Below, piece after piece: positions 37,392-46,321 of a DNA stretch of 47,450 nucleotides. The notes beneath the pieces were generated by a model that saw only the letters and a program-made list of their open reading frames with translations, did not search any database and was not told where the DNA came from. Position 1 is the first letter of the stretch. Each line of letters opens with the position of its first letter. A program made the position numbers and the translations under genes. Origin of the DNA: JAXMAF01 sp046350555 (GTDB taxonomy: Bacteria; Planctomycetota; Phycisphaerae; Phycisphaerales; SM1A02); assembly GCA_046350555.1 (NCBI GenBank), contig JAXMAF010000034.1:1-47450 (forward strand), in the 5' to 3' direction.

Positions 37392-38200
37392 GTGCCGCTT
37401 CTCGCCTCCGACGCCTCCGCCACCGACAGCTTCGGCTCGGCCTTCTTCATCTCGTGGAACTTCGCGCCGGATGGAACGCGGTCGGTCGAGTGGATCGGCA
37501 GCGCGATGATCTGGCTGCTGCTGGCGCTCTCGGTCGTGAACGTCGGAATCATCGTCTGGCTCGTGATGTCCAACTCGCGCCGATCGATCGCCCGCCCGGC
37601 GTGATGGGCGAGATCAAGCGGCTGTGCGACCAGCAGCGCTTATCGCGAGGCAACTCGAAGTACGAGCAGCCGCGACCACAGCTTCTACGGCCGCGTGCTC
37701 CACGCGGGCCTCAAGGAGCGTCCGCCAGCGCGACGATGGCGCTGCGCCGGACCGAGGAGGTCGCCGAGGAATTGACCGTGCGCCTGCTCCGGCGGGTCGA
37801 GTACCTCAACGTGCTCGGACAGGTGAGCCCGATGATCGGCCTCTTCGGCACCGTGTACGGCATGATCCTGGCGTTCCGCGCCGTCGTCACCGCCGGTGGC
37901 AACGCCGATCCCCTCGCTGCTCGCGGCGGGCATCGGCACCGCGGCTCGTGACCACCTTCTGGGGGCTGGTGATCGCGATCCCGGCGCTCTCCGCGTACGC
38001 CACGGTGCACCGGATCGACGAAGCCGACCGAGGCGCAGATCCACGTCGAGAAGCTCGTCTCGCCCCGGCGGCGGCAGCAGCGGCGACGACCGCGGCCCAT
38101 GCGGGCTCGGCCTCGGCGCGCGCCGGACCCGCCACCGGCGGCGTGCCCATCGGCGCGCGACGCCTCACGTAGCCCAGGCTCGCCCGCGCATCGAGGATGA
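37392..38200 (+). pseudogene. exbB: MotA/TolQ/ExbB-type proton channel protein, frameshifted as assembled
   Basis: It starts at GTG 37392. A polar segment is followed by helix 1 (GSAMIWLLLALSVVNVGIIV), then a cytoplasmic part broken by a frame change near 37600-37720. Next comes the family core RVEYLNVLGQVSPMIGLFGT with VYGMILAFRAV, a second break near 37910, and helix 3 TTFWGLVIAIPALSAYATVH. The tail ends with a TGA at 38198 that overlaps the ATG of the first ExbD gene, which confirms the boundary. Such channels use the proton gradient to energise a partner across the periplasm. The partner here would be the ExbD pair and perhaps the vWA protein. Reconstructed length is about 270 residues. 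Confidence 0.78.
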
Positions 38201-38704
38201 ACCGTGCAGAAGCCGCATCCATCGTCGCGGACCGGCAGATCTCGGCGGTGCCCAGGCGCCGATGATCGACCTCTCGTTCCTGCTCATCGTCTTCTTCATC
38301 GTCGTCTCGCGCACGAGCGGGCGGGAGATCGTGAAGCTGCTCCTGCCTCGTCCGGAGGCGCCGCAGAGTCACGCCGCGGACGAGAAGCAGCGGGTCGTGG
38401 TAGACGTCCTGGGCCGGGCCGACGAGCCGGCTGTGGTCGCCGGCGTGCGCGGCGGCACGGACTTCGCGGCGGACACCGCCGGACGCCGAGCGGCTCCGCC
38501 GCACACCCTCGCCTCGCTCTACCGCGGCGTGCCCGAGCGCCGCGCGTCAACATCCGCGCTGATCGCCGCATCCAGTATCGATACGTCGAACCGGTGCTCC
38601 GCGCCCGTCGCCGACGGCGCCGCGAGCACCGGCGTGCCGCCGCGCGTGAACTGGTGATCGTGCGCGAGCCGACGGCGGAGCCTCACGGCCGAAGCGGCAA
38701 CCCG
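38197..38704 (+). pseudogene. exbD: ExbD/TolR-type protein 1, frameshifted as assembled
   Basis: The ATG at 38197 overlaps the ExbB stop. A frame change near 38245 is needed to reach the single membrane helix APMIDLSFLLIVFFIVVSRT, which contains the essential Asp of ExbD/TolR. The periplasmic domain includes REIVKLLLPRPEAPQ and KQRVVVDVLG, and after another frame change VNIRADRRIQYRYVEPVL, a classic ExbD segment, then VIVREPT. No clean stop is found before the next ATG at 38705, so the end is approximate. Reconstructed length is about 165 residues. Together with the second ExbD it would form the heterodimeric or paired stator seen in many planctomycete clusters. Confidence 0.72.
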
Positions 38705-39383
38705 ATGCCCCGCAAACGCGACATCCATGCGGGCGACTTCGAGATCGTCGACGATCTCGTCGATGGCTGGCGCCCGGCGAGGAGCCGGGCTCGACGGGTC
38801 GAGCCCCGACGGATCGGGCGACGACGACGCGGCAACGCGGCGGGCGATCCGGGCGCGGCTCTCCGCGCTGCGTCGGCGCCGGCTCGAAGGTCGTCGAACA
38901 CGGGCGGCCATCGCCTTCAACATGACGCCGATGATCGACGTCGTCTTCCAGTTGCTCGTCTACTTCCTCGTCGCGACGAGCTTCGCGCTGCGCGAGGAGA
39001 CGTATCGCGTCGACCTGCCGCGGCGCACGGCACCCGCCGCGGCGACCGCGTCCGTCGAGCCCGCGGCGGAGGCGCGCCGCGGCGATCCGTTCAAGCTCGA
39101 TCGCGAACCGATCCGCGTGCTGATCACGACGACGGGGCCGAATCCATCCGACGTCCGGCTGGAGGTCGTCGGCGTCGCCGAGGAACCGGCCTCCTTCGAG
39201 GCGCTGCGATCGCTCCTGCTCGCCCGGCGCGTCGATCCGACGACGCGCACCGGCATGTACCTGGCCAACCATCCCGTCGTGCTCGAGCCGTCGCCGGCGA
39301 CATCGTGGGAACACGCAGTCGAGGCGTTCAACGCCGCGGTCCGCGCCGGGTACGTGAACGTGATCTTCCAGACGCTGGATTGA
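38705..39383 (+). CDS. exbD: ExbD/TolR-type protein 2 (one N-terminal frameshift)
   Basis: It starts MPRKRDIHAGDFEIVDDLVD at 38705. One frame change near 38780-38820 joins it to a clean frame that runs to 39383. A basic segment (RARLSALRRRRLEGRRTRA) precedes the helix AFNMTPMIDVVFQLLVYFLV with the ExbD Asp, and then a periplasmic domain: REETYRVDLP, EPIRVLITTTGPNPSDVRLE, NHPVVLEPSPATSWE and VEAFNAAVRAGYVNVIFQTL. Total length is about 225 residues. If translation began downstream of the break the protein would still keep its helix and domain. It follows ExbD 1 directly and precedes the large helical protein by about 75 bases. Confidence 0.82.
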
Positions 39384-39457
39384 TCGCCGCGCGAGCGCGC
39401 GCGAGCAGGATCACGACTGCCGATGACGCACGACCTGCCGTCGGAACCGCCTCTATC

Positions 39458-42402
39458 GTGAGTCGCGTGACCCTCCCGCAACGCCTTCGACGCCGCTGCG
39501 CCTGTGGAGCGCGGCATCTCTGCAGGCGGCTGGGCATCGCCGGCGGCGACCGCGAGCGGCGATGGGCGCACGGCGAGCCGACGACGAGCGCACCGGCGGT
39601 CGATCCGGCGTGGTTCGCCGTCGTCGACGGCAACGACGCCGCGGCGAGGGGTGGAGCGGCATCCCCGACGAATCCCTCGCCGGCGCGCCCCGACGATCTC
39701 GACGTCATGCGGGTGCTGCGCGATCGGGCGCGCGATGCGCGCCTTCCGGCCGAGGTCCGTCGCGCGGCGGCGGGCGATGCGATCGCGGCGCGGCGCGACG
39801 CGCTCGCGTCCGCCACCAGCGACGCGGCCGCGGGCTCCTCGCCGATCAGGCCGAGGACCTGCTCCTGCTGGCGCTGCCGCTGAGCGGCGACGATCTCATC
39901 GGACTCTTCGGGCTTGCAGGCGCAGCGCCGCGCGAGGGTGCGGCGCGGATCGTCGCCGAGGCGCTCTCGTCGCTGGAGCGGTCCGATGCGATCGAGTCGG
40001 GCAACCCGGCTCGATCCGGTTCCAACGATCCGGCGGCGGCGCGACGAGAGCGCCGGTCGGCGTTTCTCCGCGGCATCGCCCTCGCCATCCGGGCGGAGCT
40101 CGCCGACGATCCCGCGGATCGACATCTCGCGTACCGCGCGGACGCGATCGGTGCGCTCCGCGAAGAGACGCGAGCCTCGCGCGACGCGGCCATCGCCACG
40201 CTCTCGCCGCTGCTGATCGATCTCGAGCCGACCGCCCGACGGCTCGCCCAGGTGCACGTGGCGGCACGGCCCTCGCCGGCGAGGGACGCTTCGACGAGGC
40301 GCACGCGCTGCTGCGCCTCGCGACCGAGGAGAGCGTCGGCGCCCGCCGGGTGCTTCGCGCCGCCCTGACCGGAGTCCGCATCGCGGAGCGGGTCGTCGCC
40401 GGAGACGGCGAGATCCGACCTGCCCATCGTCGGGAAACCCGGACGCGGGCTCGACAGCTTCGTCGCCGCGGCCTCGCCGCACGACCTCTTCACGCGGCTT
40501 CTTGTCGCCGATGCTCGCGCGGCTTCGCGGCGGATGCGACCCGCTCAAGCCCGCGCTTCACCGATCGACAGCGGCAACGCACCGTGGGTGCCCTATCGCG
40601 CCCTGCTCGTCGAGAGCGCCCGGGCCGAGCGCGCTTCGCATACGCCCCGATCGTGCTGGGCAACGTCGCCGGCGTCGCCGAGCGGCTCAACCAGGGCGCC
40701 CAGCGATCGCGGCGGACGGGACGGCGCGGCCGGCTTCCGCCGGCTCGGATGTCCCGGTGCGATCCGATCGCGTGGCCGCGGAGATCGCGGCAGCGGCGGT
40801 CGCCCGCGCCCGCCATGCGCGGCGGCGGCGACACGCGCCCGGCAGCGCTACGAGCCTCGCCCGCGCTTGATCGACGCGGGCGGCACTCCCGCCGCTCGAA
40901 CACCTGCTCGCCGCGCTCTCGCTCGCCGATGCCCTCGCGGCGCGCGGCGACGCCGAGGGTGCGGCCGCGCGCTCGTCGACGCGGCGGTGCGAGACCCGCA
41001 GGAGCCGGAGGCGATCGCCGCGATCGAGCGCGCGACGCCGCGCCTCGCCGCATCGCTTCCGCGCGCCCGGCCCCGACCGCGGCGTCGCCGCATCTGCGGC
41101 GCGCGCCCCGGACGCGGCGGCGGATTTCATGAACTGCACCGTCATCGCTCATTCTTGGCCGTGGCCAGCGGCGGGTAGGTCGGCGCGCCTCTGGCTCGAC
41201 GAGCAGCGTCCGGACGCGGCGATCGCCGACGCGTCGGCGGTTCCCGCGGCGTCCGCATGGTGGCCGGCGGCCCAGGTCGTGGTCGCGGCCGCGGCGATCG
41301 ACCCGCAGCGCGCGGCGGGCGCTGCGGCTCTGGCGCACGTCGACGAGGGGACGCGACGCTTCGTTCCTCGGCGCCCATCCCGGCCGCGGACAACCGCGCC
41401 GCGGTTGCGGCTCGGGCCGTCGGCCGGGTGTCCGCTGCTCCGCGCTTGAGCACGGCGGAAGCTGGGCCAGACCGATGCCGCGCTCGCGCGCTCGACGCCA
41501 CGGCGCTCGACGCGCCCGCCGGATGCCGAGACTGGCCCGGCAGCCTGCGCGCTCGGCCCAACGGGCGCGCGTGGAGACCCTCGCCCGCGCCGGGCGCGGT
41601 GACGCCGAGGCGGCCGAGGCGGTGCTCGAGATGCGGCGGGAGATCGCCAGCAGCTCACGGCATCCAGCGGACGGCGCCGACTGCGCCGTCGCCGCCGACA
41701 CGGTGCTGGGCATCGTCGGCTCCTTCTCGCGCGCAGCACGACGATCGAGGCGGCTCCTCGACGAGGCCGCGACCGCGAGGCGCGAGACCTCGCCGAGACC
41801 GGCGCACTGCCGTTGGCCAGCGCGATCGCGCTGGTCGACGGCGTGGATCGAGCGCGCGGTCGGCGCGTCGCGAGCGACACGAACCAGCGCGCCGCGACGT
41901 GGCTGGTCGCCGAGTCGAGGCGCCCTCGCCGGTCGGCCGGCGCGAGCAACTTGCCGCTGCTCGATTCGCTCCTGCGCAAGGCGGCCCGACGCGGTCGAGC
42001 CGCCGCCGAGGCCGAATGCATGGTCGATTCCATCTGGGCGATCATCGCGCGACCGCGCTTGAGCAGCAGGTCCATGCACGCCGACCCGGCGAGACCTCGA
42101 CGACTCCTCGCTGGCGGGGATCCTCCAGAACAGCTCGACGGACCTGCCCGGCGATCGCTCTGCAGGTGGAGCGCGCTCGCCGATGCCATGTCGATCCTCA
42201 AGCGCATCGCCGCCGGTCGCCGCGCCCGCACACGATCGCTGGTTCTGGCTCGCCAGGGCAGCTTCAACTGGAGATCCTGCGCGCGACCGGCCGCAACATC
42301 GAGCAGATCGCGCCTCGCGTGGAACAACTGCGCGCGATCGATCCTGCGCTGGGCGGCGAGCGCTGGCGACGGCGACTGGAGCACGCCGCGGCGGGCGGGT
42401 GA
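39458..42402 (+). pseudogene. Large helical (TPR-like) exported protein, heavily frameshifted
   Basis: About 970 residues can be pieced together. Start candidates are GTG 39458 or 39467, followed by a signal-like RLRLWSAASLQAAG in another frame. The body is alpha-helical and alanine/arginine-rich: DLDVMRVLRDRARDARLPAE, EDLLLLALPLSGDDLIGLFG, RIVAEALSSLERSDAIESG, then GEGRFDEAHALLRLATEES (TPR-like), EHLLAALSLADALAARGDAE, LIDAAVRDPQEPEAIAAIER-like, then HDRWFWLAR and QLQLEILRATGRNIEQIAPR. It ends in LRAIDPALGGERWRRRLE with a stop at 42400. More than ten frame changes are needed. The end resembles tetratricopeptide proteins adjacent to ExbBD genes in planctomycetes. Function is unknown, probably a periplasmic scaffold. 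Confidence 0.62.
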
Positions 42403-42488
42403 CCGGGAGCGAAGGGATCCGCCGCCGCGGCGCGGCGCAGCGGCCGTGACCGTGACCTCGAGCGCCGGCGCCGGGACATCGACCTCGC

Positions 42489-43289
42489 TCACTCCTCGAT
42501 CAGCCGCAGCTCGTCCCGCAGGATCGCCGCAAGCTCGTAGTTCTCCGCCGCGATCGCGGCGCGAAGACGCTCCTCGAGCTCGGTGCGCTGGCTCACCGGG
42601 AGCTGCGGCACGAGCATCTCGCGCATGCCGCGCAGGAGCTTCACCTCGTTGCACTGCTCGTAGCGCTCCTCGAAGCTCCCTTCGTCCTTGCCCTCGTCGT
42701 CGCGCGATCCCGGTCGTTCCTCCCGCTCCTGGAGCGCCTCGCGGATCTCGGCGAGGCCTCGATCGAGCGCCGCGATCGCCTCCTTCGGCAGCGACGCCGC
42801 GATCGCCGCCGCGGCCTCGGCGCGCGAGCGCATCATGATGACATAGGGCCTGAACTGCTCGAGCACCGTGCGGTCGCCCTCGGTGGCTGCGTGCGCTCGA
42901 CAGAGATCGAAGACCTGGAGGTTCCGGGTCGTGTCGCGGACGACGCCGGCGAAGTCCTCCAGCACCAGGAGCCCGACATATCGGTGGTAGTACTGAATCG
43001 CCTCCTCGCGAAGCGCCGCGCATTCCGCGGGAGCGAGGACGAACGTTCGAGCATCGCCATGCGCCGCCACCCAGCGCTCGCGCTGCGCCGTGTGCAGCTC
43101 CAGGAGCGATTCGTGGTCGCCCGGTCGCTCGCCATCGGGGCGGCCCGAAGTCTCGAGCTGAAGCAGGCCGAGCTCCAGCCGGATCTGGAGGAGCTTGCGT
43201 CCGTCGTCGGCGTTCACGAAACGCACATTGAGCCGGCCCGGCTCGTGAGGCCAGGTGCGGAGAATCGCCGAGATGTCGGGACTGTTCAA
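42489..43289 (-). CDS. UVR-motif (UvrB/UvrC interaction) protein
   Basis: This protein has about 266 residues. The N-terminal part reads SPDISAILRTWPHEPGRLNV, then DDGRKLLQIRLELGLLQLET and SGRPDGERPGDHESLLELH. This matches an uncharacterised planctomycete family. A central helical region (EEAIQYYHRYVGLLVLEDFA) follows, and a C-terminal UVR motif, LEERLRAAIAAENYELAAIL followed by RDELRLIEE. UVR motifs mediate protein-protein contacts in UvrB/UvrC and also occur in stress regulators such as McsA. No nuclease or helicase domain is present. There is no in-frame ATG near the conserved start, so a TTG at 43289 is proposed. It is divergent from the sigma factor gene, and shared regulation is possible. 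Confidence 0.8.
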   Translation of the reverse strand: MNSPDISAILRTWPHEPGRLNVRFVNADDGRKLLQIRLELGLLQLETSGRPDGERPGDHESLLELHTAQRERWVAAHGDARTFVLAPAECAALREEAIQYYHRYVGLLVLEDFAGVVRDTTRNLQVFDLCRAHAATEGDRTVLEQFRPYVIMMRSRAEAAAAIAASLPKEAIAALDRGLAEIREALQEREERPGSRDDEGKDEGSFEERYEQCNEVKLLRGMREMLVPQLPVSQRTELEERLRAAIAAENYELAAILRDELRLIEE

Positions 43290-43644
43290 GGCGGGTGATC
43301 CGAGACGGGCGGATGGGGCGGACCCCGATGGGCGAGGAACGGTACCACCTTGCGGGCCGCGCCGGAATTGGCCGTACCATCTCCTCTTGGGGCGGCACGG
43401 GCGGGCCGCCTCTCGACGAGGAGAGAGAGAACTCGTGACCGCTGCGTCAGATGGCGACCAGTATCGCGTGACCCCGCACGCATCCAGTGAAGCGGCCCCG
43501 GAGAACGGGGCCGATCGTCTCGCGCAGGTATTTCTCGTGGAACAGGTTGCACGACGCCTGCGGATCGGACCTTCCGGAAGCCGCGCGCAGCGCGAAGGAC
43601 GCGAACCGACGCCCATCCGCCGCAGGCCGACGTCGAGGATCGCC
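43290..43644 (+). other. Divergent promoter region and possible long leader of the sigma factor gene
   Basis: The region separates the UVR gene from the conserved start of the sigma factor. It contains a purine-rich ribosome-site-like GAGGAGAGAGAG followed by GTG at 43435, in frame with the sigma factor. It also holds a perfect 8-bp stem, CGGCCCCG (43493-43500) with CGGGGCCG (43506-43513) around GAGAA. Third-position GC between 43435 and 43645 is visibly lower than in the gene body. It is therefore either a 70-residue N-terminal extension or a structured leader. A weak TTGCGG/TACCAT pair with 19-base spacing lies at 43350-43380. Confidence 0.45.
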
Positions 43645-44520
43645 GTGTCGAGCGCCAGCCTCCAAAGCGAGCTTCAGCTCTACCTGCGTCAGATCGACGG
43701 CGAGCCGCTGCTCACCGCCGAGGAGGAGCGCGAGCTTGGCTGGCGCATCATCAACGATGGCGACATCGCGGCCAAGGATCGCATGATCAAGGCGAACCTT
43801 CGCCTGGTCATTGCCATTGCCAAACATTTCGCCAGCCGGGGCGTGCCCCTGCCGGACCTCATCGAGGAAGGCAACGTCGGACTCATTCGCGCCGTCGAGG
43901 GCTTCGATCCGGCGCAGGGCACGCGCTTCTCGACCTACGCCGCGTGGTGGATCAAGCAGGCGATCCGGCGCATGCTCACGCACGCCGTGCAGCCGATCCA
44001 CGTGCCGGCGTACATGGTCGAGCTGATCCAGCGGCTGCGCGAGACGTCGCGACAGCTCGAGGAGAGGCTGCGCCGCCCGCCGACGCCGACGGAACTGGCG
44101 AAGGCGATGCGGCTTCCCGTGCGCAAGATCGTCGCGATCCGCCGCGCCATGAAGGCCTTTCACGCTCCGGGGCATGCGCCGATCAACGACCGCGGGGACA
44201 GCGTCGACTTCGGCGAGGTGCTGCCGGACACGCGATCGCACAGCCCGGAGACGGCGCTCACGCGTTCCGAGGACTTCGCGCAGGTGCTGCGGCTGCTCGA
44301 CGGCATGAACGAGCGCGACGCGCGCATCGTGCGCCTCCGCTACGGGCTCGAGGGCCAATCGCCGCGCACGCTCAAGGAGATCGGCGCGGAGATCGGCCTC
44401 ACCCGCGAGCGCGTGCGGCAGATCGAGGTCGAGACGCTCCAGCGGCTGGCGGAGCGCCTCAGCGAGGAGGACGAGCGCGCCGCCGCGAGGGCCAACGGCG
44501 TCGGACGCAAGGCGGGCTGA
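43645..44520 (+). CDS. RNA polymerase sigma-70 family factor (RpoD/SigA-like, short)
   Basis: This 291-residue sigma factor has regions 1.2, 2, 3 and 4. Region 1.2 begins LQSELQLYLRQIDGEPLLTA. Region 2 follows as MIKANLRLVIAIAKHFASRG, LPDLIEEGNVGLIRAVEGFD and TRFSTYAAWWIKQAIRR. Region 3 is VPAYMVELIQRLRETSRQLE, and region 4.2 is LKEIGAEIGLTRERVRQIEV, the -35 recognition helix-turn-helix. Region 1.1 is missing, as in planctomycete group 2 sigma factors. I chose GTG 43645, preceded by GAGGA at a 5-base spacing, because homologues begin next to the LQxxLQxYLRQI block. GTG 43435 with a strong ribosome site is an alternative that adds 70 residues of atypical codon use. Confidence 0.88.
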   Translation: MSSASLQSELQLYLRQIDGEPLLTAEEERELGWRIINDGDIAAKDRMIKANLRLVIAIAKHFASRGVPLPDLIEEGNVGLIRAVEGFDPAQGTRFSTYAAWWIKQAIRRMLTHAVQPIHVPAYMVELIQRLRETSRQLEERLRRPPTPTELAKAMRLPVRKIVAIRRAMKAFHAPGHAPINDRGDSVDFGEVLPDTRSHSPETALTRSEDFAQVLRLLDGMNERDARIVRLRYGLEGQSPRTLKEIGAEIGLTRERVRQIEVETLQRLAERLSEEDERAAARANGVGRKAG

Positions 44521-44596
44521 CCAAGCGCTTGGCGGCGCCGCGCCGCACGCCGCCTCGCCGCGCGTGGCGCGCACGCGGCCACGCTACCGTCTCCCC

Positions 44597-45040
44597 GTGG
44601 CACGGCTCCGATCGCTTCGATCCTCGCTCGAGCGCATCGCCGTCGCCGCGTTCGCGCTGGGCGCGCTGTGGCTCCTCTGGTGTGCGTCGACCGAGCGGCC
44701 CATCGACGTCGGACCGGCGGCGCGCACGCGCTACGGCGTGCTGGGTTGGCGCTCCGCCGAGTGGCACTCGCCGCAGCGCGGAGTGGCCCGGGCCTGGCCG
44801 TGGGCCTCGGAGGGCCTCGCCGAGATCAAGCCGTGGCGCACGGTGGCGACGACGGCGCTGACGCTGCTGGTGCTCGGATACATGGGGCTGGTGGCCCATC
44901 GCCTCGAGCGCAACCGCCGCCCGCGCGGGATCTGCGTGCACTGCGGTCATCGCGTGCGCGAGGGTTTCGAGCGGACGGCCTTCTGTCCCGAGTGCGGACG
45001 GCTGCCCAACGCGCGACCAAGCGCGCTCATGCCGTTCTGA
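44597..45040 (+). CDS. Small two-helix membrane protein with C-terminal zinc ribbon
   Basis: This 147-residue protein starts at GTG 44597. Helix 1 (IAVAAFALGALWLLWC) is followed by a short extracytoplasmic loop with two tryptophan-rich segments and helix 2 (TVATTALTLLVLGYMGLVA). A cytoplasmic four-Cys ribbon follows: CVHCGHRVREGFERTAFCPE continuing to the last Cys in CPECG. It mirrors the ribbon of the protein at 21443-22747, with the ribbon at the other end. The family is typical of planctomycetes and has no known function. It lies 76 bases downstream of the sigma factor and converges on gcvT. Confidence 0.78.
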   Translation: MARLRSLRSSLERIAVAAFALGALWLLWCASTERPIDVGPAARTRYGVLGWRSAEWHSPQRGVARAWPWASEGLAEIKPWRTVATTALTLLVLGYMGLVAHRLERNRRPRGICVHCGHRVREGFERTAFCPECGRLPNARPSALMPF

Positions 45041-45102
45041 GTGATCCGCCCGGGTGCCGGCCCCGGCGCGCGCCTCGACGAGCGCGCCGCGGCGGCCCCC
45101 GC

Positions 45103-46257
45103 TCAGGACTTCTTCACGAACGGCAGGGCCGTCACCTCGCCCTCGACGATGGTGCCGCGGAAGTCGACGCCGAGCCTCGTTCCGGCCTTGGCCAGCGCCG
45201 TGTCGACATACGCCATCGCGATCGGCCGGTCGAGCGTCGGACTCAGGCAGCCGCTGGTCACGACGCCCACGTCGCCTCCTCCGCCCTTTCCGTCCCTGAC
45301 CGGCATCCCCTGCCGCGGGCTGCGCCGTCCGTCGAAAAGCAGACCGACCAGCGTGCGCCTCGGCCCCTCGGCGGCGATGCGGTTGAGCGCGGGCTGGCCG
45401 ATGAACGATCCGGCGCGCTCGTCGTCCCGGCCCTTGTCGAGCTTCACGGCGAATCCGAGTCCGGCGGAGAGCGGATCGATCTCCTCGCCGAGCTCGTGGC
45501 CGTAGAGCGGCATCCCGGCCTCGAGCCGCAGGGTGTCGCGCGCGCCGAGCCCGATCGGCTTCACCACCGCGTTGGCGTCGCCGAGGTCGCGCAGGAGCAT
45601 GCTCATCGCCATCGGCGCGACCTTCCGGCCGAGGATGATCTCGACGCCGTCCTCGCCGGTGTACCCGGTGCGGCTGACGATCATCTTGAGCACCAGCAGG
45701 TTCTTCTCGACGAAGCGGTACTTCTTGAGCGTCGGGACCTCGCGGCTGAGCTTGCCGATGATCTCCATCACCTTCGGCCCCTGGATCGCCGCCATCGCGG
45801 TCTCCTCGGTCTGGTCCTCCAGCCGGAAGACCATCTCGCCACCGGTGGTGTCGGCGCGCACCGCCGCGAAGTGCTCGAGGAGCTTCGCCCGGTTCGACGC
45901 GTTGCACACCATCAGGTACTCGTCGTCGTCGAAGCGATAGACGATCACGTCGTCGCGGCATCCGCCGCGCTCGTTGCAGACGAGCGAGTACCGGCACTGG
46001 CCGTTCTCCATGCCGAGGATCTGCCGCGTGCAGACCCGGTCGAGGAACCGGCGCGCGTGCCGGCCGGTGAAGCGCAGCCGGCCCATATGCGACACGTCGA
46101 AGAAGCCGCCGCTCTCGCGCACCTGGCGGTGCTCGTCGATGATCGACGTGTACAGCAGCGGCATCTCCCAGCCGGCGAAGTCGACCATCTTCGCGTGGTT
46201 CCTGAGGTGGAGATCGTGAAACGGCGTGCGGAGGAGCGTCGCGGAAGCGGATGACAT
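45103..46257 (-). CDS. gcvT: Glycine cleavage system T protein (aminomethyltransferase)
   Basis: This 384-residue folate-binding enzyme transfers the methylene group of aminomethyl-lipoyl H protein to tetrahydrofolate, releasing ammonia. Signatures are LRTPFHDLHLRNHAKMVDFA with GWEMPLLYTS, VRESGGFFDVSHMGRLRFTG, FLDRVCTRQILGMENGQCRY, SRTGYTGEDGVEIIL (folate region), RDTLRLEAGMPLYGHEL, and the C-terminal barrel GVVTSGCLSPTLDRPIAMAY. The conserved catalytic Asp is expected in the DVSHMG region (residue ~54). The start ATG at 46257 fits the family. No gcvH or gcvP is in the window, although downstream minus-strand DNA is occupied by the convergent zinc-ribbon gene. It lies 64 bases downstream of lpxD. 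Confidence 0.95.
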   Translation of the reverse strand: MSSASATLLRTPFHDLHLRNHAKMVDFAGWEMPLLYTSIIDEHRQVRESGGFFDVSHMGRLRFTGRHARRFLDRVCTRQILGMENGQCRYSLVCNERGGCRDDVIVYRFDDDEYLMVCNASNRAKLLEHFAAVRADTTGGEMVFRLEDQTEETAMAAIQGPKVMEIIGKLSREVPTLKKYRFVEKNLLVLKMIVSRTGYTGEDGVEIILGRKVAPMAMSMLLRDLGDANAVVKPIGLGARDTLRLEAGMPLYGHELGEEIDPLSAGLGFAVKLDKGRDDERAGSFIGQPALNRIAAEGPRRTLVGLLFDGRRSPRQGMPVRDGKGGGGDVGVVTSGCLSPTLDRPIAMAYVDTALAKAGTRLGVDFRGTIVEGEVTALPFVKKS

Positions 46258-46321
46258 GGGGGGAACGGTAGCGGACGAGCCGCAGCGCGCACAAGCCGCG
46301 ATCGAGCCGGCCCGCGACGGA

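Noticed and set aside
43493..43513. CGGCCCCG-GAGAA-CGGGGCCG hairpin as a terminator
   Set aside because: No T-run follows on either strand, and it lies upstream of, or within, an actively oriented gene. It is kept only as a possible leader structure.
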